Below, one piece after another: positions 58,957-64,000 of a DNA stretch of 64,000 nucleotides (within the stretch, counting starts at the first letter, position 1; the number at the start of each line of letters is the position of its first letter). The notes beneath the pieces are model-generated. The model ran no database searches. It was given only the letters and a program-made list of their open reading frames with translations, and was not told the origin of the DNA. The stretch covers positions 13,253-77,252 of the forward strand of contig CAAAJI010000071.1 of assembly GCA_900642245.1 (NCBI GenBank), in the 5' to 3' direction. This DNA is from Fragilaria radians (taxonomy: Eukaryota; Bacillariophyta; Fragilariophyceae; Fragilariales; Fragilariaceae). The position numbers were made by a program, and so were the translations under genes.

Positions 58957-60065
58957 AAAATGTTTGGATGGTACAGAATCTTCGAAAGAGAATTTGTACT
59001 ATTCAATTGTTGACGAGTACGGAACAAACCCCTGGGAATGAATCCTTGCTTGGGAATCTAGGGCTACCTTGACAATACAAAGAAGGTATCAGGTAATTAA
59101 TCACAGGCATAGACGCATCAGGACTGCTGATCAATAGAAGAGGCCTTTATGTTTAAAAAAGATGGGGAGGTGGGGGGTAAATTGAAAGACAGATTTTTGG
59201 ATACGAAGTCAAATCTTTCCTGGCAATCACTTGACATTTGATTATTGATTACACATTTGGACGTGGGATTGTTGAATTGTCTAGAGGCATTAATAACGAA
59301 CCAAAGGTGTATAATGGCATATATAAAGATAAATTAATTACTTCTCAAGAACAACAGCCAAGAAGATACAACGCATTTTTTCATTTCATTAGTAACAGTA
59401 AAGGAGCAGCAAAGAGCTATCAAGGTATTATTGATAGATCAAGTCTTAGTAAAGAGAGCAAGATCGAAATAGAGGCACTGACTCAGTTACAAGTTTTTTA
59501 GAAACAAGATAGATGTACAAAAATTTCAAGATTCAATGGTTTTCATAAAAAGCTGCAAAAGGATCAAAGATAAACTGTCAAAAATAATTGGCAATACCTA
59601 ACAAATCATTTTACTGCGGAATCTCAAATGAAAGGTATGCCTTGTACGCATACTTCCAGTTAATACCTATGTTTTGGTAATGCTTCAATTCTGGATACAC
59701 AGATTCAGTCGTAACGAATATCATGAGTGACTTATTTTTATGTTAATGCTCAATTCCGATTTTCACTTTATTGGCATCGATTTCTGGAATATGGGAGAGT
59801 TCACATAGGCTTCGCTCCATCAATGGTGTCCTAACCCAAGTTCTCACGCATGGATATAGATAAGATCCAGTTCTTTAGAAGTAAACAGAGTTGCGCATAT
59901 TTTGGAATTTCCAATTTTTTGTGTGTCACAAATGGGAACCGATTAAATATCGTTGTATATTTTGAAATCTGTACTCGTGCATGTGGTTTTCGTGAAAGTA
60001 ATGTACAGTATAGTAGGACGACTTTGTTTCATACATCATTTGATTTCCATCCTACCGATACCATC
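58957..60065. other. Intergenic, no gene supported
   Basis: Divergent spacer between RPE (-) and the lipoyl-like gene (+). A frame at 59238-59501 (no ATG at its start) gives a polar 87-residue stretch with no known motif. An in-frame upstream extension of the lipoyl-like gene back to 59850 exists but looks noncoding. Confidence 0.4.
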
Positions 60066-60470
60066 ATGCCTTTTTCAAGAACCATGATCCGAGCCTTATC
60101 ACGTCGGATGACTCTCCCACAGTTATCACCAACTCATTCTAAAAGTCGCATTATAAAATGGGAAATTGAGAATGGTAGTACCGTTCAAGCTTATGATCCA
60201 GTTCTGGTAGTTGAATGTTCTATGGACATGATTACGGCACCGTACCGAGATGGTTCCAAAATGTTGTTAGTAGTCGATACACAAGATGAAGGAATGATTC
60301 GTGATTTGAAGACCTATTACTTGAATCAATGGATACCCATCGGTACCGAATTGGGTATCATTGATGACGGTGAACCTGTCGATGGAGAATGGTTATGGCA
60401 GGCGTATACCACCGATACTGTGGACACCAACAAGGTCGTGGTGGATACATCCATACCATCCAGTACATGA
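60066..60470 (+). CDS. Stand-alone lipoyl/biotinyl-like domain protein lacking the acceptor lysine
   Basis: Intronless, 134 residues from the ATG at 60066. An in-frame ATG at 59850 is less likely because the extension is Cys/Phe-rich and unlike its surroundings. The protein starts MPFSRTMIRALSRRM, an Arg/Ser-rich amphipathic N-terminus typical of mitochondrial import. LPQLSPT then matches the first strand of E2 lipoyl domains and is followed by IIKWEIENGSTVQAYDPVLVVE. At the hairpin tip, where dihydrolipoamide acyltransferases have ETDKA (or biotin carriers AMKM), it reads E50-C-S-M-D-M-I, with no lysine. The second half, MIRDLKTYYLNQWIPIGTELGIIDDGE, keeps the closing strand. There is no E3-binding or catalytic acyltransferase domain. 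It cannot carry lipoate in the usual way; a structural or regulatory role in an E2 complex, or loss of function, is inferred. Confidence 0.75.
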   Translation: MPFSRTMIRALSRRMTLPQLSPTHSKSRIIKWEIENGSTVQAYDPVLVVECSMDMITAPYRDGSKMLLVVDTQDEGMIRDLKTYYLNQWIPIGTELGIIDDGEPVDGEWLWQAYTTDTVDTNKVVVDTSIPSST

Positions 60471-60859
60471 GGGAGGAAAATACGAATTGGTTGTAGGCAG
60501 GCATCCAAAGTCCTCAAAGGAATTTGCTGTGTGTGGATGATGAACAATTTTTGTCAATGAAAAAAACTAGTACGAAGTACAGGAGACTTCGATTTTGTTT
60601 TGTCCATGGAGAAATACTTTCTATTCTTGCATCAATAGTAGAGATAGTAACGTGGCTTTAAGATAGTTCTCTACTTTCTTTTCCCAGATATGTATGTGGT
60701 TCTCTTTTTCCTTTTCAACAAAAAATATTCTTTAGGATACATCTACTTTGAGGTTGAATCAGAATACTTTGTACGGAAAATAACTATTCTTCCTTTTCAT
60801 TCTAGTAGAAAGGTTAAATATCAAGAGAGTCGCGTGAAAAGTGCTCTATGCGTAATACT
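60471..60859. other. Convergent intergenic region
   Basis: Separates the 3' ends of the lipoyl-like gene and the NUFIP1-like gene. AT-rich; nothing recognised. Confidence 0.5.
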
Positions 60860-62095
60860 TTACAAACTTAATGTCTTTTCTAATGGCACATCTTGCGAGG
60901 TGTCCTGAAAAAAGTTACATTGGACGATATGCCTCAACAATTGCAACGTGAGAGCAGTTTCACGATCCATATCACTCTTTAATAACTTCTTTAGTAAAGT
61001 GGATGACGCTGTATGCTTTTTCTTCCCCATGGACACTCTTGTAGGATTGCTGGAATTGTTCCTAATGGAGGTTGTAGTAGTAGGTATTTGCGATTTTGCA
61101 TTCGAGTCATGACCGACTGAAAATGGATCATCCACACCAGTTGGACTTACATGCTCAAATCCACAATTTGACCCACGTCGACATGATCCCGTTTGAGAAA
61201 AATACCTACAGGGAATCAATCGTGGGGTAGCCGATTTAGGAATATGTAATTGTTGAGACACTTTAGTTGTTGATTCCGTGGTTGCATCGGTCGACGGTTC
61301 AGTTTGCGAGTTGTGAGCCGTTGTAACGGAAGTATGAGTATTGAGTTCTATCGACGATTTTATATCCTCGTGCTGAGTGGAATCGTCAGAGGAAGACCCA
61401 TATCCATCCAGTAATCCATTCAAATGTGACGATGACACCTCGACTTGCTTTTTCTCCTTGGTGTTACACCCTGTAGCAATCGCATTTTGGCTAATGGTTT
61501 GATTCTCATGAGTAGAATGAGGTTCGCCCTTATTCTGTCTCGGAAAATGTTTACGTCGATCGGCAATCCATTGACGGACATCCTCTGGATGATTCCCCAC
61601 ACAGATTCGAAAGGATTGTACTCTACAACCTGGAACTGCCACAGTAATCGTTTTAAATCCACGTCCTCGAAATTTCCCATGTAGTTTTGCATAGTGCGCT
61701 TGTACTACCCTGGGACTTCCTCGAAAGGAACATTCGGAACAGGGAACATGTGATCGCAAATGAGCGTCATATGCCGCCGAAGATTCTACCGCCATCTGAC
61801 ATGCATCGCAATAGAATTCATCCATTCGTGGACGTTTCGATGCAGGTATACGTAATGATGTGGATGAAGTATTTATAACATTTGTGTAGGACGACGCCGC
61901 TGTTACGTTTGTAGTAGTTGCCGTTCCAACAGGATTCGAATATACTTGTTGATGGTAACCGTAGTAATTTTGCCAAGCAAGTTGCTGTTCAGGAGAAGCT
62001 TGGCTTGGATGGTGATTTGAATTTGGTTGGTTTGGTGTTGTCATGACTCTAACTCTGAGTATTCCCTTTAATAATCTCAACCGGTTGAAGGACAT
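60860..62095 (-). CDS. NUFIP1-like zinc-finger protein with an added CCCH finger
   Basis: Intronless, 411 residues. The ATG at 62044 (MTTPNQ) is an alternative start. NUFIP1/Rsa1 is a scaffold for box C/D snoRNP assembly with the R2TP complex and also binds ribosomes. Residues 1-85 are Gln/Asn/Thr-rich. A C2H2-type finger (FYCDACQMAVESSAAYDAHLRSH, about 93-115) is followed by CSECSFRGSPRVVQAHYAKLHGK and then the NUFIP1 helix VGNHPEDVRQWIADRRKHFP (about 165-185), the diagnostic part. A serine-rich segment follows. A CCCH finger (C-x8-C-x5-C-x3-H, CRYFSQTGSCRRGSNCGFEH, about 295-314) then precedes a C-terminal helix (LKKLLKSDMDRETALTLQLLRHIV). The CCCH finger suggests direct RNA contact. It is transcribed divergently from the Costars gene, 449 bp away. 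Confidence 0.82.
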   Translation of the reverse strand: MSFNRLRLLKGILRVRVMTTPNQPNSNHHPSQASPEQQLAWQNYYGYHQQVYSNPVGTATTTNVTAASSYTNVINTSSTSLRIPASKRPRMDEFYCDACQMAVESSAAYDAHLRSHVPCSECSFRGSPRVVQAHYAKLHGKFRGRGFKTITVAVPGCRVQSFRICVGNHPEDVRQWIADRRKHFPRQNKGEPHSTHENQTISQNAIATGCNTKEKKQVEVSSSHLNGLLDGYGSSSDDSTQHEDIKSSIELNTHTSVTTAHNSQTEPSTDATTESTTKVSQQLHIPKSATPRLIPCRYFSQTGSCRRGSNCGFEHVSPTGVDDPFSVGHDSNAKSQIPTTTTSIRNNSSNPTRVSMGKKKHTASSTLLKKLLKSDMDRETALTLQLLRHIVQCNFFQDTSQDVPLEKTLSL

Positions 62096-62544
62096 ACATT
62101 AAATGAAAAATACCCGGAATTGATCGACAAATGGTTACGCGTACGATTCTTGTGTCTTTGAATCGAAGATACTCCGATAAATAAACCCATTCAAATGCAT
62201 TTCAACGGCTCAATGATTTAAATAAATTGAACTTTTATGACAATGCGATATTTTTCAGGTATCTACTATTGGGATTTTGTCAAGCTGGAAGCATGCAAAG
62301 GCATGAAAATTCTTGTGCTACTCAACTGTCGATACAGTCGTTCACCATACCGCATTAATACTAGTAAGTGAAGCAACAACCGAACACCGCATCAACACAC
62401 AGGAATGACCGCAATGGAATCAGTCGGTGAGCAATCTCCATCGGATGCAATCTTGGATGAACATGAGGCAGGTTAAAAAAATGCGTGGGGACTTCTAGTT
62501 TCCTTGGACTCGTGTGGTAATTCTAACTCCTTGTCGAAATTCCT
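62096..62544. other. Divergent promoter region with an upstream ORF
   Basis: Shared region between the NUFIP1-like and Costars genes. On the plus strand an ATG at 62405 opens a 23-codon reading frame that ends at 62476, just upstream of the Costars ATG. It could be an upstream ORF limiting translation. A splice from it into the Costars frame would not keep phase with any GT-AG pair I can see. Confidence 0.35.
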
Positions 62545-63609
62545 ATGCTTAAGAAACGATTAAACGATGAGATTCATCAACTATTGGTGGATATTCGTCG
62601 TATCGGACCTACATATCCTTATCCATGTCCTAAAGTTCTCTTTGGTGAACTTTTTGTGGATGATCAAGTAGAACAGTACTATGAAGCACTTGTGGGGACT
62701 CTCAAAAGTGCAAAGAAGCGTAACCTCATTCACTTTAACGGTCAAATGCTATTAAAAGGAGTTCATGATCATGTCGTCATAGCAGTATGTGAAGAAGGAG
62801 GGAACCGAGACCATGAAGAAAAGAAAGAGGTGACTCCTCTACCTAGAAAACCGTTGCGTATTTGGACGCCACCACCGACTCCAAACCAATGTAAGGTAGT
62901 AGCAGTACCAAGATCTACCTCGAACTCGACGTCTAGCGGTTTTACCCCCAGATTTTCATCGCAGCAAACTCCGGTTTCTGTCACACGAAGATGGACACCA
63001 CCTCCCAAGTCTCCTGTTCTTTCCACCTCAACTATGAAGCAGCCAACCTCTATTCCTGTTACTCCTGATTCGCATACAAAAACATGGAGGAATTCCATAA
63101 CGACATGGAGAGGAAATCATAGTATACCCGTTACACCGGATGTCAGTGTACCTTCTCAGTCCACAATCACAACAACAAATCCTACGTTCTCTTCAAATGT
63201 GGTGACGCCCTCGAATGAGAGGTATGGTGATCAAAGCACAATGGCAGGTTCTGTTGACCACATACCCCCATCGTCAGACGGAAAACAGTCTGACAAATAT
63301 TCTTTACGTTCTCATTCAGAACCTGATATGCTCTTTCGACCGTCACCTAGGTCTGTGCTATCAGCTGAAGTATCAAACCAAGTTCAAGATGAGGTACATG
63401 AATTGGTGATGGATTTGCGTCGATTAGGTGCTGGTAGTTTGTCTGTAAAATTTGGAACTCTTTTCGATGATGATATTGTGCAAAACAAGTATGAAGCACT
63501 TGTTGGAACGTTGAGAAGTGCTAAACGACAAGGTCTTATTCATTTCTCTGGACAAATGCTGTTGAAAGGGATGCATGATAATGTTGTTATATCAGTGTTG
63601 GAACAGTAA
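62545..63609 (+). CDS. Tandem Costars-domain protein (ABRACL/STARS-like actin regulator)
   Basis: Intronless, 354 residues. Costars domains occur in ABRA/STARS and in ABRACL, which promote actin turnover and cell motility. Two copies lie at the ends of the protein. Copy 1 (about 5-80) has LNDEIHQLLVDIRRIG, YYEALVGTLKSAKKRNLIHF and LLKGVHDHVVIAV. Copy 2 (about 278-354) has VQDEVHELVMDLRRLG, KFGTLFDDD, KYEALVGTLRSAKRQGLIHF and LLKGMHDNVVISV. They are clearly similar to each other, so they arose by duplication. The 195-residue linker is Pro/Thr/Ser-rich with repeated WTPPP- and VTPD-type motifs, some SH3- or kinase-site-like. Most Costars proteins have a single domain. The start is the first ATG and runs directly into domain 1. 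Confidence 0.9.
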   Translation: MLKKRLNDEIHQLLVDIRRIGPTYPYPCPKVLFGELFVDDQVEQYYEALVGTLKSAKKRNLIHFNGQMLLKGVHDHVVIAVCEEGGNRDHEEKKEVTPLPRKPLRIWTPPPTPNQCKVVAVPRSTSNSTSSGFTPRFSSQQTPVSVTRRWTPPPKSPVLSTSTMKQPTSIPVTPDSHTKTWRNSITTWRGNHSIPVTPDVSVPSQSTITTTNPTFSSNVVTPSNERYGDQSTMAGSVDHIPPSSDGKQSDKYSLRSHSEPDMLFRPSPRSVLSAEVSNQVQDEVHELVMDLRRLGAGSLSVKFGTLFDDDIVQNKYEALVGTLRSAKRQGLIHFSGQMLLKGMHDNVVISVLEQ

Positions 63610-64000
63610 TGTTTGAATAGTAAATGATGTGATCATGGACGGGGGTACCCTCTTTTCTGGATAAACTTTCCAAAAGAGGGACGTATTGGGTAGAAACTTT
63701 ATGATATAAATGCGACTAAGTGTGCGATAAGGAATGCAGTAAATACTTAAGAACTTCACCATAGCATTCCTTATATTTCTGATGGCGAAACTAGTCATTC
63801 GGTAAAACAGACCCCATTGACAACGATGCCAAATGTTTTGCAACTGCAAAAGACTAAAGAATCTCTGCTTCTACAGAGAGATTAGATTCAGAGTACTGGT
63901 GATAGAAAATACATAACTAAGGATGACATGTGATGACATTGTTTTATTCCCTTATGTTAGGTTGTACTGAAAGTTGAAGTTCTAACATGATAATGTATGT
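63610..64000. other. 3' flank with three successive inverted repeats
   Basis: After the Costars stop the sequence holds three potential hairpins: 63648-63680 (ccctctttt / aaaagaggg, nine pairs), 63727-63784 (ataaggaatgc / gcattccttat, eleven perfect pairs, 36 bp loop) and 63859-63889 (gaatct / agattc with inner aatctct / agagatt alternatives). No gene is recognised. They could structure the 3' UTR or a noncoding RNA, or be part of a small mobile element continuing past the window edge. Confidence 0.45.

Noticed and set aside
59850..60065. Extended N-terminus of the lipoyl-like protein back to 59850
   Set aside because: The 72 extra residues are Cys/Phe-rich and unlike a targeting peptide, while the ATG at 60066 gives a typical mitochondrial N-terminus.
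62405..62544. 5' exon of the Costars gene beginning at 62405
   Set aside because: Splicing its only GT donor to any AG acceptor before the domain breaks the frame; an upstream ORF is a better reading.
1..64000. CRISPR array, operon structure or prokaryotic mobile island
   Set aside because: No spaced short repeats; genes have spliceosomal introns and separate promoters on both strands. This is eukaryotic nuclear DNA.

Overview
This is a 64 kb stretch of nuclear DNA from a eukaryote, most likely a photosynthetic stramenopile and probably a diatom. The DNA is AT-rich. Protein-coding genes are long, with zero to four introns. Most introns are GT-AG and only about 58-85 bp long, with two exceptions of 178 and 257 bp. 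The gene set is conserved eukaryotic. It also includes a bacterial/organelle-type rRNA/tRNA methyltransferase (RlmN) and an ABCB transporter with the domain order TMD-NBD-NBD-TMD, an arrangement I associate from memory with diatom proteins. The diatom assignment is an inference; no rRNA or organelle marker is present.

Layout. 1-1000: decayed Ty3/gypsy pol and a piece of an LTR-like repeat. 2660-4930: ESF1. 5155-5583: duplicated 190 bp unit. 6453-7792: RlmN-like, broken by one missing base. 8289-12463 (-): ABCC/MRP transporter. 15646-17136: UFD1-UBX fusion. 17258-18563 (-): unidentified membrane protein with an acidic linker. 18935-19879: internally deleted Mutator-like element with terminal repeats and a probable target-site duplication. 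19889-23174: decayed intergenic DNA. 23175-24357 (-): BRX1. 26596-27752: U2A' (SNRPA1). 27846-28931 (-): LCMT1. 29718-30103: LTR-like repeat. 32015-32998 (-): alpha/beta hydrolase. 34356-42269: very large BRWD/PHIP-type WD40-bromodomain protein. 42911-47329: ABCB transporter. 49627-50463 (-): IMPACT/YIH1. 51766-53467: coiled-coil protein. 53754-55844 (-): CDH1/FZR1-type APC/C activator. 57100-57535: assembly gap. 58087-58956 (-): ribulose-phosphate 3-epimerase, again with one base missing. 60066-60470: lipoyl-like domain without the acceptor lysine. 60860-62095 (-): NUFIP1-like. 62545-63609: tandem Costars protein.

The genes are independent eukaryotic transcription units on both strands, not operons. 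Several themes recur. ESF1, BRX1 and NUFIP1 act in ribosome or snoRNP biogenesis, U2A' in splicing and RlmN in organelle rRNA/tRNA methylation. UFD1-UBX, FZR1 and BRWD/PHIP belong to ubiquitin pathways. LCMT1 controls PP2A, IMPACT controls GCN2, and RPE serves the pentose phosphate pathway. I see no sign that the neighbourhood itself is functional.

The most unusual items are the TMD-NBD-NBD-TMD transporter, the UFD1-UBX fusion, the lysine-less lipoyl domain, the Mutator-like element with 30 bp subterminal repeats, and two single-base frameshifts in otherwise intact enzymes that look like assembly errors.
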